From positions 67,132,992-67,196,991 of the forward strand of contig NC_079498.1 of the NCBI RefSeq assembly GCF_030052815.1: a DNA stretch of 64,000 nt. The letters run 5' to 3'. Within the stretch, counting starts at the first letter, position 1; every line of letters starts with the position of its first letter. The notes beneath the pieces are model-generated. The model saw only the letters and a program-made list of their open reading frames with translations, made no database searches and had not been told where the DNA came from. The translations under genes and the position numbers were made by a program. Shown piece by piece: positions 31,277-43,237 of this stretch. This DNA comes from Hevea brasiliensis. Lineage: Eukaryota; Streptophyta; Magnoliopsida; Malpighiales; Euphorbiaceae.

Positions 31277-33364
31277 TGTTAATAGTATGCCCTAGAGCAT
31301 ATCATTTAGTATGTATTTTGTACATGTTTTTATTAATAAAAGGCATTTTCACTTTTTCGTTTATATAATATATTTATGTGTAATAGAAAAGGTACATTGA
31401 TATTTTGTTAGAAATTCTATTCTTAAGTTGTTAAGAATATGAGTGACAGTATTTCTAGTACAAAGTATCATAAATAGGTTCGCAATCAAGAATACTTCAC
31501 AATAAGGACATGACTTATCCAGAAAGATTGTATTTATATTTGTTCCCAAGTTATTTATATGAGATATAAATAAGATGGAATGGTGAGTCTCACGCCATAT
31601 AACAAACATGATAGGCACTTATACATGATAAGTAGGCCGAACCAGTGACACTTATGACAAGCACATGGAGTTTACTCTTGTCAATGCATTGTCATAAATC
31701 ATATCAGTACATATAATCTTTAGACCTGAGATAGCACAGTTATCTTGTATATAGGTGGTTTGAGTTTGATACTGCTTTCATACTTGTACTGTGTATGGGT
31801 ATATGGGCATGTGTTGGCTCCTACTAGTTATATATGGAGGTAGGTGTTGATCAAGATGGAATCTGTTACCCTAAGTAAATAGGAATAAAATCCTATGTTT
31901 ATTTAATTGTTCTTGATGTTTCAAGTTCCTGGCCAGGACAGATATATTTAATTAGAAAAGAGTTTCTGATGAGAACATCTTTTCAATTAAGAACTGGAAT
32001 TAAATGAGAACATAATATTCATAGCAAATGGGGTTTGACATAAACCATGACTCCAGCTTGAATTGGGATTTTGTAACAGAGAGATTCTAGTGCATGGTAA
32101 CATATGATTATAGATTCATTTAAGGTAAACCTTATTACTAATTGGGTGGCCATGGCATGCTATGCTAGGTGTTAACCATGGTTTATGAGGTGCATAAAAT
32201 GATTTAGAGAAATCATTTATGGTAAGAAAGAGTTCTGATGATATTAAGAGTTGATATCATGTCTCATTGCCAATTAGTGATGAGCCTTGTAAGTCACACA
32301 CATACACAAGTAATCATCAAATTAAATATGATTTAATTAATTAATTAAATAGGTTTGGTTTGCAATTAGATTGCAAAGTCCCTAGCATGGCTTGAAACCA
32401 AATCTAGGTTATTGGATGTATAGTATAACTTAAATTTATATTTAAAGTGTTTAAATATGAATTTAATTAATGAGAAATTAATTAATAAAGATTAATTAAT
32501 TAATTTATATTTGATATAAATTGATTAGAAGAAGAGAAATAATTATTTTGGATTGAGAACTCAAAATTAAGACACAGGGGCATTTTGGTCATTTCACAGG
32601 GTGACATGTGGCACCATGAGATGGTGACACATGGCACTACACATAAGCTTGCCAAATGTCTTTTAATCATATAAGATGATCAAAGTCAAGATTAAATGTA
32701 GGTTTGACACTTGGCACAATGTGATTGGGTTAATTAAACCTAAACCAATCAGAGGGTGACATGTGGCAAAGGTTTTAAGTAGTGACCTAGATATATAATG
32801 TGTTGTTATGAAAGAAAATTATAACAAGGCTGCTACTCTCTTTGGTGTCGCCACCCAAGAAGCCTCCCCCTTCTCTTTTTCTTCATCTCTCATCATTTCA
32901 AAGAGATTAGACAATAATCTCTTGAATTAAAAATACTAGAAATTGTTTCTAGTATCCTGTTTACATCTGTAATCTCTCAAAAGGAAAAACTTGATTTTCT
33001 AATTTATAGAAAAAGCTTTAGAAGCTATTCAAGGGCTGTCATAGGTGATTTTGGTGTGGAAAAGCTATAGGGACAATATCTGGTGTCGTAGACGCATCCC
33101 AAAGGTGTCAAATACAATGTAGTGCATCAAGAGGTAAGTGTACTTTTTCTTGATCTAATCTAGGGTTCTAATAATTAAACTGATTAATTCTAAAATCTTA
33201 AATGGCAGATGTAGATCCAAAAACATATTAAAAGAGTTTTAATATGTTGTTTATCATTAAAATCAAATAGATAAAAATGAATCTTGCATGATGCATGTGA
33301 CCGTAGATGAAAAATTTTGAATTCAATGATATAAACTTGTGTTTTTCATGCTTCCACTCCTACA
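31277..33364 (+). repeat. Copia-1 3' LTR
   Basis: 2088 bp, TGTTAATAGTATGCCC...CTTCCACTCCTACA, followed by TSD TCCTC. It lacks about 21 bp of the AGAGTTTAATTGATTAATTAA block present in the 5' LTR at 21627. Confidence 0.93.
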
Positions 33365-33369
33365 TCCTC

Positions 33370-33450
33370 AAATTTTAAGTCTCTGAGGTGAAATTTCCAA
33401 ATTTCAGACTTGGTGTTCTGTTTTGGAGTGTTCCATTGGTCATGTTGCAA
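33370..33450 (-). mobile_element. Gypsy LTR fragment resuming after Copia-1
   Basis: AAATTTTAAGTC...GAAATTTCCAAATTTC...TTCCATTGGTC aligns loosely with 11497-11580 of the Gypsy-B LTR and continues the fragment that stopped at 20555. The similarity fades by about 33450. Confidence 0.5.
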
Positions 33451-34705
33451 GATCCTAATCTACCTACAGTATTGAAGGTGCAAGTCCAACTCGTTGGTGC
33501 AAAACAAACAATGTCTTTTATGTCAGTAAAGAACAATAAGATTCATCATAATTTTATGAGCACCAATATCTATGAATCTAATGACAGGAATAGACCATTC
33601 ATACTTAGAAGGCAAAACATGAATTTGAACTTATTTTGTTCAATCATGTTAGGAGGATCTTGACCAGCGTTGGTATCAAAGCGTACACATTTTTAAGAGG
33701 GTTATATGAATGAGGTTTAGCTGATGATGATAAGGAGAACCCATAAAAATCATCGCTTGCATAACACTGACAGCCTCCTTACCCCTATTTATGATGAATC
33801 CTGTTATTCTTCCAGCTGAAAAGCTGGGACTTCTCATTTTGAATACTTTAAAGCTACAGACTGAAAAATTTTCAAATCTAATTTCATTACTAAGAAATCT
33901 ATTGGAATACAGTTTTTCTCTAACTGTATTATTTGGAATTTTTCTAATTAAAATTTAAATTATAAATTCTATTTAAATATTATTACATTTATTGATAGGC
34001 TTTATCTTGATACAAGGAAGTTAAATATAACATATATAATATAATCTATAATTTAAAAAAAATAAAAATACTTATTAAATATATTAAATAATATATTAAA
34101 TAAATTTTAAAATTATTTGTATTAAACTATATAACAATATAAATTTGAAAATATCAATATAATGAAAATGATTTTTTTTATAATAATAATGCACTAAACT
34201 ATAAAATATATTTTAAAAATGATTGTATTTTCTAATTTATAAATAATTTTCTTTCACATTAATCTAGATATGTAATCTTATTATGCAAATTAATATTATT
34301 TTAAATTATAAAAAATATAATATAGACAATTCAAAATTATTTTTAAAAAATAAAAAAAATTGAATAAATTTAATTCAATGAGTTAACTTACATTTTTTAT
34401 TAATTTATTTAATTTATAAAAATCTTGAAACTTAAATTTATATAAACTCTACAAGAAATTTATTTAAATAATAAAAATATAATTGTAAATAATTCAACTC
34501 AATTGCATGTTACATTAAATTTTAGTACTCGGTTATGCATCCAATGTTAAAAAAAAACTATAATTTTTCTGTTAGTAATATTTTACTAAGTTTATTGAGA
34601 AGTTGAATAAATTTTAAATTCGTATAAATAATGAAAATATAATTATGAATAATTCAAAGAACTAAAGGTATTTTTAATTATTCTATTATTTCACTTTTCC
34701 ACTTA

Positions 34706-34730
34706 TATATATATATAGAGAGAGAGAGAG
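34706..34730. repeat. (TA)n(GA)n microsatellite
   Basis: TATATATATATATA followed by GAGAGAGAGAGAG. Confidence 0.9.
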
Positions 34731-35088
34731 TAGGCAGGTCTTTCTTAGCATTATCAAATAGAATTTTAAATGAATCACATTTAATTTATGTCAAGTGATA
34801 ATTTTTAATTAAATTTATTAGTGATAATTTTTTAAAAAGCTAACTAAATTGAATTTATTGATATTTATTAAATTTCATATAATATTTATAGAATATTAAT
34901 TTTTCATGCCTTAATCAATTTTGACTTTTCAAATGATAAATTATTCATGATATTTTATATGGTTGTAATTACTATTTAATTTTAATATAATTTTTTATTA
35001 TAAAATATTATAATCCAAAATTGACTTTTAATTAATCTTGCCCTTCAAAACCAAATAATAATAAATTTGACCACATTTTAAAACAGAA

Positions 35089-35276
35089 AAATAAATAAAT
35101 ATTAAATAGTACATAATATATTAATTTAACAAACTAAAATTAAGAAAAAGAATTTAATATACCAATACTAATGTATTCAAAAAAATAAATAAATATTGAA
35201 TAGTACATAATATATTAATTTAATACACTAAAATTAAGAAAAGAAATTTAATATACCAATATGAATGTATATAAAA
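35089..35276. repeat. 94-bp tandem duplication, two copies
   Basis: Copies start at 35089 and 35183 (AAATAAATAAATATT, then GAATAGTACATAATATATT in the second). The copies differ by several substitutions. Confidence 0.85.
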
Positions 35277-38200
35277 TTATTAATTGCATACCATAAATTT
35301 ACTTATTTTTTTCTAAGAAATATGTATTTAATGGTGTATAAATAAACAATCAATAGTATACTGGTTGAATTTTAGGTTAGTCGAAAATAGCTATTAAAAT
35401 CCACTTTCATAGACTGTCAGTTGATTTTCTGCATAGCTCTATTGTTGTTAATGCTAATGGTGCCACTGGTGAAGCCTCTGGACGCAATAGGGAAATACAT
35501 GTTTCTGATTTGCCTTTGGAAAGTGGCAAGTCAAAATAAAACGACTTCATCCCCAAATGAAACCAATTGCTTTCTCTTTACATTCTCCTTGTGCGTATTA
35601 ATTATGTTGAAAATCAAAACTTTGACAGTTTAAAAGAGTTAATTATCTTTAATTTGAATAAATATTTACCAATTTTGACATTAAATTGTGTTAATCAATT
35701 TAAAAAAAAAATTTAAAGAGAGAAATATCCACATTAAATATTTCTTGTATTTCCTAAATGATTGTAATATATAACTTTTTAATTAATTTGATCTTTCAGA
35801 ATCAAATAATCTTACTATTTATCCATGAAAATTGAATATTTGAATTTTTGTGAAAAATTAATCATTGAATTTTTTTTTTAAATTGTCTAATTATTAAAAG
35901 TAATGCAACATCAAGATTATAAACTTTCATCAAAATTTGGTCAATCTCTTAAAGAGATATGTTGTAAAAATTTATATGTTACAATTATAATGACTAAAAA
36001 TTTAAATATTTATGTTTATTTTCAATTTTAATTAATTAATCTTTTAATTTTATTGACTTTATACTAATTTAAAAAATTACTAACAATTATAACTAGCCAA
36101 TTAAAATTATAAATATAATTCTCTTCTTCTTGAATCATATGGTAATAGTAACTATTGCTAATTGGGAATTACAATTACCTTTTTTTTTTTAATTTGATGT
36201 TAATAATTCATCAACCCAAAATGTTAAAAATCAAAACCTTGACAATTTAAAAGAGTTAATTGTCTTTAATTTAATAGCTAACTATCCATTAATTTCAACA
36301 TTAAATTGGGTTGACCAATTTATAATTTTTTTTTTAAAAAGAATTAATTATAAAACTTATCATCCACTGAATCACACATCAATGGTAGTGAAAATTAAAA
36401 CCCATGCTTAGTTTGATAAAAAATCAAAATCATTTAGTAAAATATTTTTAAATATATTTATTAAAATTATATTTAATATTTAATTATTGATGATTTGTCA
36501 ACTCAAACATTTAATTTCAAAATTCAATAAATGTTAATTATATTTAATATTAAGTTAAAACTTACATATAAATTCAATATTTGCACATTATATTTATTAG
36601 TGGAAAATTTTATACTATGACACAACCTATCATCTCTATACAAAGTCACCCAAATATAAATTATAATCAATATAGGCAATGAAATCTTTTCCTAAAAAAT
36701 TAAAAATTACATTTCAAGTCTTCACTATAATGTAGTTATTATCTTTTTCTCTATTTCCTTTTTATTTGCCTTTTGGTACTGTATTATCTTCCTGTTTTAA
36801 CTTTTTTTTTTTTTTGCAATTGAAGAATCTCAAAAAAGATTAAAATATGATTACATCAAGAAAGATAATTGGAGAATAAAAGTTAGAGTATAAAAATGTG
36901 GATGTTTTTATAATAAACAATAGAGATTTTATCAGTACAGAAATGATTTTACTTGATGAAAAGATCAGTAAAGTTTAAGTTTTTTTTTAATTATATTTTA
37001 AATAAAGAAATTATATATAAAAATAATTAAATAAAATATTTTAAAATATTTACATCACAAATTAATTTAAAAAATTACTATTAAAGCAATTGAAAAATTA
37101 TTAAAAATAAATTAATTAAGAGAAAATTTGAATAAAAATTAATTTAATAAAAAAATTTTATCATTATTCTACTATTGTGCATAGCATGGCATTCAACTAG
37201 CATAATTAAAAAAAAAAATTAAAATGATTCATAATCCACCATCCCTAATATGCATGCTATAAAACACTTCGAATTTCAAAGGCCTTTGTTCAATGTTAGT
37301 GTTGACTCAAATTGTCTTAATAGTTAGTGTGTTAATTGGCATAATTATTCAATGGTGTCAATGAGTTAAAAATCATCTTAATTTTTATTATATTTTAATT
37401 TCACTTAATCAGGGTTAGTTATGGCTTAATTGGGGTTAAGAAAGATTGATGTCACTCTTCCATTATTTTAATAATGGGCAACTTGACTTTAAGATGTAAT
37501 GCACAATCCTCAACAACCTAGAATTTAATTGACAATTTTTTAATTTAGAGTGCGATTATATATTTCTATAAAATTTAGATTTTATTTATTATTTTCTTTT
37601 TTATATGATTATTTAATTTCATAAAAAGTAAAATTACTTTGGTGATTTAACATAAATTTGTAACTTATCTCATAAAATTTTTATAAATTCTTTTTTTCAT
37701 AGAATAATTAATTATAAAAATTTATCAACTTAACGAAAAAAAAAGAAGAAACTTCTTCATATAAAAAAAATATATAATATTTTTCTAAAAATGTAATAGA
37801 TAATATTTAATAAATCATAAATCTAGAGGTGAGCATTTGGTCTATTCAACTCAAAACCAAACCAAAACTGATTTACTAAATAATCAAACCGAATTAATTC
37901 AACTTGGATTAAAACTTCAATTTTGAGAATAGAAGGACAAAGGGATTAATTTCAGGTGACAAAGTTTTTCTTCTTTCTCTCAAATCTCAAATCACCAATC
38001 TTAATCTTAACTTCTCAATTCCCAGAAATTGAAATCAAATATCAATTGCAAATCAATCAACAAAATATCGTAATTTGTCACGATCTGATTTCTGAACCAG
38101 ACCGGCACTAGGATTTGGGTCAATATAAGACCCTCGAAACTCGTAGTAAGTCTAAGCAGTCTACAACCTAACAACAAGGCCTAAAAAGGAAAGGCTCAAA

Positions 38201-38941
38201 ATCAAGAAAATGAACAGACAGAGTCTAGCTATAAAATGGATAATCCAACAAGGAGAAAACTCACCCTACTTGTAGCATAAACAAAACCACAATTGGAGAG
38301 CTAAGTTCACCCTTACAAATCACATGTACATCTAATATCAAAATGGGGAGCTAAGCTCACCCTAAAACCACATCACACAAGAACCTTAAGTCAAATACAT
38401 TAGTTTTATATGACAGGAATGCCACTACAGTCACTGTGGAGTTCTATATTTGAATAATAAATTAACAATTTATACATTAACCATTTTAAGTTCCTTGCGA
38501 GAAAGAAAGTAGGTTAACTCAGAAATAACATCCACCTGTCACTTGGGAAAAAAAATTAAATAGGGGCAAGTGTTCAACTCAAAGAGTTTAGATATTGATT
38601 ATAATTATAATTTCTATATCTATCTAAAGCTAATGTATTCCTAAGTATGAAATGCACAACGAGTATTTGTATCAATCAAATCACCCAATTTCACATAAGA
38701 AGAGAATTTGGAGCTATACACACTCCTAAAATAGCATATCCATACATATTATGAGAGTTGATCCCCTATCTAGCTCTCTTATTCCAAGTCAAGCCAAACT
38801 TTTACTTAAATCCATGTGTCGGGGTTAGCGAGATCAACTCAAAACCGTGTCTCACTCTGACTTTTCATATTCATAAGAATCAACCATAGCGAGACAAGCT
38901 CAAACCCTGTCTCCCCGTCCAAACTATATCCATAACATACT

Positions 38942-38942
<1 letters not shown>

Positions 38943-38975
<33 letters not shown>
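38943..38975. repeat. (CA)n microsatellite
   Basis: About 16 uninterrupted CA units inside the gypsy LTR. Confidence 0.95.
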
Positions 38976-38976
<1 letters not shown>

Positions 38977-39385
38977 GTTTCAAATTATCCTCAAGGCAAC
39001 AAAGACAAGTAATTAATATTAACTAAATATGCAACAACATGAATACTTCTAATATATTTTAACTAATTATATGCATAAATAAATATTTATAAAAATGCAT
39101 GATCATGCCATCTATATGAATAATATTGAAATTACAAAAATAACCAATATCTAACTCACAGTGTGACCCAACACCTATTGGTTCTATTGAGAAGAAGAAA
39201 ATTATTGATTTGGATCACTTAAAAAGATGAAAAAGTTGTTGCCCTAGCTAAAATTTTGTTTTTGCTCCTATTCATCTTCTTCTTCATTTCTCTATCTAAT
39301 TTCTTATATTTCAGGTTACACTCCCTCTCTTCCCCTTATCGGCGTTCTTCCTTGCTAGAGGAACCCCAAAAATCTAGCTAATTTC

Positions 39386-39489
39386 CCCTCCTCCTTCCTT
39401 TCTTCTTCCTCTCCTTCTTTCTTTCTTCCTTCTTTTCCTTTCCTTTCTTCTCTTTCTTGATTCCCTTTCTTCTTTTTTTTTTTTTTTTA
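39386..39489 (+). repeat. Polypyrimidine tract
   Basis: About 100 bp almost free of purines on the + strand (CTCCTCCTTCC...TTCTTTTTTTTTT), i.e. a purine run on the element's coding strand. Confidence 0.85.
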
Positions 39490-39725
39490 ATTTATAGAAC
39501 CTGCTAAAGAATCATGTGGGATTGGTCCCACTTACCACCTTTTTCTAAACAAATTTTATTTTTGTCCTTCAACTTTCCACAAGTCCATTTTACACTCAAA
39601 ACTTTAAATCTTCACTTATAAATCCAATTTTCAAATATAACTTTCTCCCAAAAACTTCTATAAATTATATGTTTACTTTAATAACATCCATATTTACTAT
39701 TTCTTTAAAAAATTAGAGTGTTACA

Positions 39726-39745
39726 ATTCTCTCCCCCCCAAAAAA
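39726..39745 (-). promoter_or_regulatory. Polypurine tract next to LTR 38076-39725
   Basis: The minus strand reads a G/A run (TTGGGGGGGAGAGAAT at its core) directly before TGTAACACT. It is followed upstream by the CGAGGTTGAAATTTTTT stretch seen at the end of gypsy pol. Confidence 0.75.
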
Positions 39746-41344
39746 ATTTCAACCTCGAAATTTCAAAACTTAAGGAACCACAAAATCTAATCCAAAGCCA
39801 CCATGCTTCCGCTAATACTAAACTCTATCCATCCATAACTCAAAAGAACTATCATGTACCAAACATTTCATAACCTAGTAACATAAGATAACACCTAATG
39901 CCTAAAATTGTGAACTAATTATAACTCATGTCACTACCTTGATCATTCCTTCATTCTTGACATTAAGTATGCATTTACCTTGATTTCTGCCGCAAAAGAT
40001 TATATGCAAATTGGTGCCTACCAAATTCTCAAATAATTGGGTCACCTCGACATAATCTCCATTCCTAATACAATCTTGTGGGACTAAAAGCACAAGTTAA
40101 ACTTAATAAAAACGAGAAATCTTCTCCTACAGTTAACAATACACCATTGTCTGATCAACACCAACCCTCTATTGTACAACTGTCTCATCGAACTTATAAT
40201 CTTATAATTTATTATCTCTTCTCATACTCCATTTGTCCTTTATGCCTATTATCATTCTTTTGGTGTCCCATCTTTTATTATTTTCTAGAAGATACCTCTC
40301 ACTTAAAGATTCTTCTAAACACCAACTCTAATCATACCTACTGCCATTACTTTGATTTTTGCACTTTCTTGCAATTTATAAGTACTATCTATGCTAGTCT
40401 CTTCTTATTTTCTTTTCCTTTACTGTTATTTTGTCATTGACGCTTCTGCACAAATGACTCTATTGGTCACACTGAATATATCTACCTGATTCCTTATAAC
40501 AATCCTGACTACTACTTCACCATCTATACCATCTAACTTAAAGTCTCTATACCATCATAAATATTCTTTTTCATCATCATACCTATTTGAACTATTACAT
40601 CGACCTCAATCAACTTACTATTTATTAGTTTTTTTCCTTAGTCTAATAAAATAGTCCAGAACACCATTGTACACTATTTAGCAACTATGCACTCCAGTTG
40701 CATTCCTCCCCTAACTCCACCCATATTATCCACAAATTAAAAGAATATTATCCCATTACTACCCATTTCACCTTAGGAATAAGGAATAGATAAATTCTGA
40801 TCCAATCTTGTAACTTGAAGCTCCTTGTTTTAACTCCTATCACTGCCCATACTATGACGTTCCTTAGGTTTTGCACTTTTAGGTTCTATATCTTGACAAT
40901 TGTGCTCACTGATGTGGTTTTATTCTAGCTTTGTAATCTTGCTTACCCATTAATTTATCTCTTTTTATCTTACCCAGAACAAAACTTTAATTACTCTAAT
41001 TCCTTTGCTCTATTCTTCTTCCTAACCTAACAGTTACACTAAAGGATTGTACCTTTTCGTGTCTCTACTAGATCATTTGCACCTCTGAGCTACTTAGAAT
41101 TGGTCCTCAAACCACTATGACTAGCACTTCCTCTGGCATTCTACACTTCTTCTATCTATTAGTATTCTATGACTTATCTCCACTGACTTACTACCCTTAT
41201 CATTTTCTCTGCTCAAGTATACTCTAGTCTTGGGTAGTAAAAAGCTGAGAAAGAACTCAGAGAACAACAACCATGCATTCATTGCATGATTTCTTTTCCT
41301 ATCTATTAAATTATAGATTACCCTCTACTACTATTGGACCTAGG
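39746..41344 (-). other. Decayed gypsy interior, no readable gene
   Basis: Position next to the PPT implies it is the pol end of a minus-strand gypsy element, and its pyrimidine-rich + strand resembles the decayed pol at 6601-8597. No RT, RNase H or integrase motif is readable in any frame. Confidence 0.4.
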
Positions 41345-42793
41345 TGTCTTAACCCATGTTTTGATAATAATAAACAATTAGTGTGCTATTAATATACTTT
41401 GGAAGTATTTGTGTTGAGTTTGTAGGCTCTAGATTCAAAATTGCCAAATTGCTTCAAATCAAGGTTAAGAAAGAACAAGATAAGGAAGCAAACATTTATA
41501 GGACCCTATAATGTAACTTTTATTAATTTTATATCTTATAAATCTCATTTTATTAATTGTGTTGGCTTAAGTCTAGGTGGTACTAAGAACAACTTAGTTT
41601 TCACCTAATTCTTTATCAAGGAAAAATTAAATAAATTTTTCAAAAAATGCAAAATTAATTTTGAAAAGTATTTTAGTTGCAAAATGCATTGAATTAGCTT
41701 TCCAATGGTTGAAACGAATCAAAAATCTGAGTTTGGATCAAAAAGTTATGAGTTTTTTAAACTCTTAATTTCTTAGTGTCTTTACTTGTATTTTTTTTCT
41801 TGACCAAGGGGGAGCAAAATGATATTTTCACATTTGACAAATTAAAATTTGCTTTTTAAAGTGTTTTCATTGAAAAGTTTATCAAATTAGCTTTTTAACA
41901 GTTCAAACGGATCGAAAATCTGAGTTTCAGTAAAAAAGTTATGCATTTCCGAAGCCTAAGTGACCTTTTGATACTTTCTATCCAGAGAGCACTTCGACAG
42001 CCGAAAGTGGGAAGTTTGACTGCCAAAGTTTGGCTACCAAAGTTCACTCATTAAATCACGATTTTTGAGCATTAAAAGCCATTTTGTCCAGAGAGCACTC
42101 CGGCAGCCGAAAGTGGGAACTTCAGCAGCCGAAAGTGACTTTTCAAAAACTATTTTTTAGTGCTCCAACCTTCGGTAGCCAAAGTAAATAACTTCGATAG
42201 CTGAACCTAAGTTTCTGCAACTCGATAAAATAGAGCTTTGGGTGGTTGAACAACTATTTTTGTATTTAATGCACTCCTAACGGCTATTTTCTTGCAAAAA
42301 CTATAAATAGGCACCATTTATGGCTGAAAATAAGTTTGGACAATAACAATTTTTTGGAAATTTATTGTGTTGCAAAAATTTTCTTTATTCTCTCTCTAGA
42401 ACTTGAGCTACCATAGTTAATGTTCAAAACTTGATATTTGAGTTGTAAATTCTTTGTTCTGAGAGTTCATTCAAGATTGATGTGAGCACTTATTGTGATA
42501 GAGCTTTAAATAGCTCTTGATTGTAAAGGGATTTGTAAAAAGCAAGGATTTGCCCTTGTAGTGATTGTAAGGGGTTTATTCTTCACCCAGAGAAGAATTT
42601 TAGTGGAGTTAACTCTCAAGGAGGGCTTTGAGGAGATGACGTAGGCTTAAGATAGCTAAACCTCTATAAATTTCGTGTCATCATTCTTCCTTTATTCTTC
42701 TTTGTGTTTAAATTTCTTTTAATTTTAATTTTACAATTAGAACCTAATTCACCCCCCCCCCCCCTCCCTTTTGGGTTGCTATAAGGGATAACA
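41345..42793 (+). mobile_element. Sirevirus-like copia LTR
   Basis: Starts near TGTCTTAACCCATGTTTTGATAATAATAAAC and ends after a poly-C run with TTTTGGGTTGCTATAAGGGATAACA. The order of motifs (a TTTTGATGATAACAA-like start, GAGCTACC, GTGAGCACTT, GATGTAGGC...AAACCTCTATAAA, then TTCACCCCCC...GGTTGC) is that of SIRE/Maximus-type LTRs. Four related copies of GCAGCCGAAAGTG lie at 42008-42190. No TSD found, so the ends are approximate. Confidence 0.55.
42749..42765. repeat. Poly-C run near LTR end
   Basis: At least 14 C in a row within TTCACC...CTCCC. Such C-runs are typical of this LTR terminus and unstable in sequencing. Confidence 0.8.
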
Positions 42794-43237
42794 ACTACCT
42801 TGAAGAAGGTATCTACATGGATTCTCTTTTCCCATTTCCACTGAATTATCCGAAACTTATGGTACTGGGCACCCAATCCTATCACTAACTCAAAAGAACC
42901 ACACTTGTCATGATTTATTCACTTTTGACTCCTATAATAGAACTTCATACCATCCCTAGGGTACCTAAGCCAATACCTCTGTATCACCTTATAGTCCCAT
43001 CTAAGATGTCATTTTATGGTCTCTACACTAGTAATAACCTTTTGTCTCACCTATTATACTATAACCTTCCTACAACCTTGTTTAATGAGTTGTATACACT
43101 ATTCACAATCTTTTGTCCTCCTTAGAAAGCAAAGTTGCACTTTGCACTCCACTACTACATTAGGAATACTGTCTCTAATAAACTCTAGGAAAAACATACA
43201 CTATAATGCCAAACTATCCAAGATCACATACGAAGAT
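42794..43237. other. Non-coding stretch between two LTRs
   Basis: Pyrimidine-rich + strand resembling 39746-41344, so possibly the continuation of that decayed interior after the LTR at 41345-42793. Nothing else is seen. Confidence 0.4.

Larger units (their letters stand above)
20556..33364 (+). mobile_element. Copia-1, full-length Ty1/copia element, TSD TCCTC
   Basis: 5' LTR 20556-22665, PBS 22668-22680, leader, gag, protease, integrase, RT, RNase H, PPT, 3' LTR 31277-33364, flanked by perfect TCCTC duplications (20551-20555 and 33365-33369). The domain order with integrase before RT is diagnostic of Ty1/copia. A gypsy solo LTR (24666-27797) is nested in gag. The two LTRs differ by many substitutions and a roughly 21-bp deletion in the TTAATTAA block of the 3' copy, and the 5' LTR starts TATTAG instead of TGTTAG, so the insertion is not recent. 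All genes are disrupted. Confidence 0.95.
33451..38075. other. AT-rich intergenic DNA, no recognised gene
   Basis: About 4.6 kb of very AT-rich sequence with no long reading frame. Near the left edge, 33671-33682 reads TGGTATCAAAGC, identical to the Gypsy-A PBS, but no LTR end flanks it. It contains a TA/GA microsatellite (34706-34730), a 94-bp tandem duplication (35089-35276), a dispersed pair (about 35609-35715 and 36222-36340) and a short less AT-rich open stretch at about 35386-35539 (see findings). Around 37826 a GAGGTGAGCATTTGGTC motif followed by CAAACCAAAACTG resembles ends of plant non-autonomous DNA transposons; no partner end was found. Confidence 0.7.
38076..39725 (-). mobile_element. 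Gypsy 3' LTR (separate family)
   Basis: Starts TGTCACGATCTG at 38076 and ends AGAGTGTTACA at 39725, followed by a PPT-like run. Near its start it has CCAGACCGGCACTAGG, related to the GTCCGGACCGACACC motif of the other gypsy LTRs. It is 1650 bp and contains a (CA)n microsatellite (38943-38975) and a polypyrimidine tract (39386-39489). Target duplication not found. It is not close to the G1 or B families. Confidence 0.75.

Noticed and set aside
33388..33663. 91-codon + strand ORF after Copia-1
   Set aside because: It begins in gypsy LTR remnant with a GTG, matches no family I know, and is not repeated in other copies; not enough to call a gene.
40078..40440. 120-codon + strand ORF
   Set aside because: It has no ATG at the claimed start, is pyrimidine-driven (many Leu, Phe, Ser, Tyr) in a decayed element interior, and resembles random translation of a CT-rich strand.
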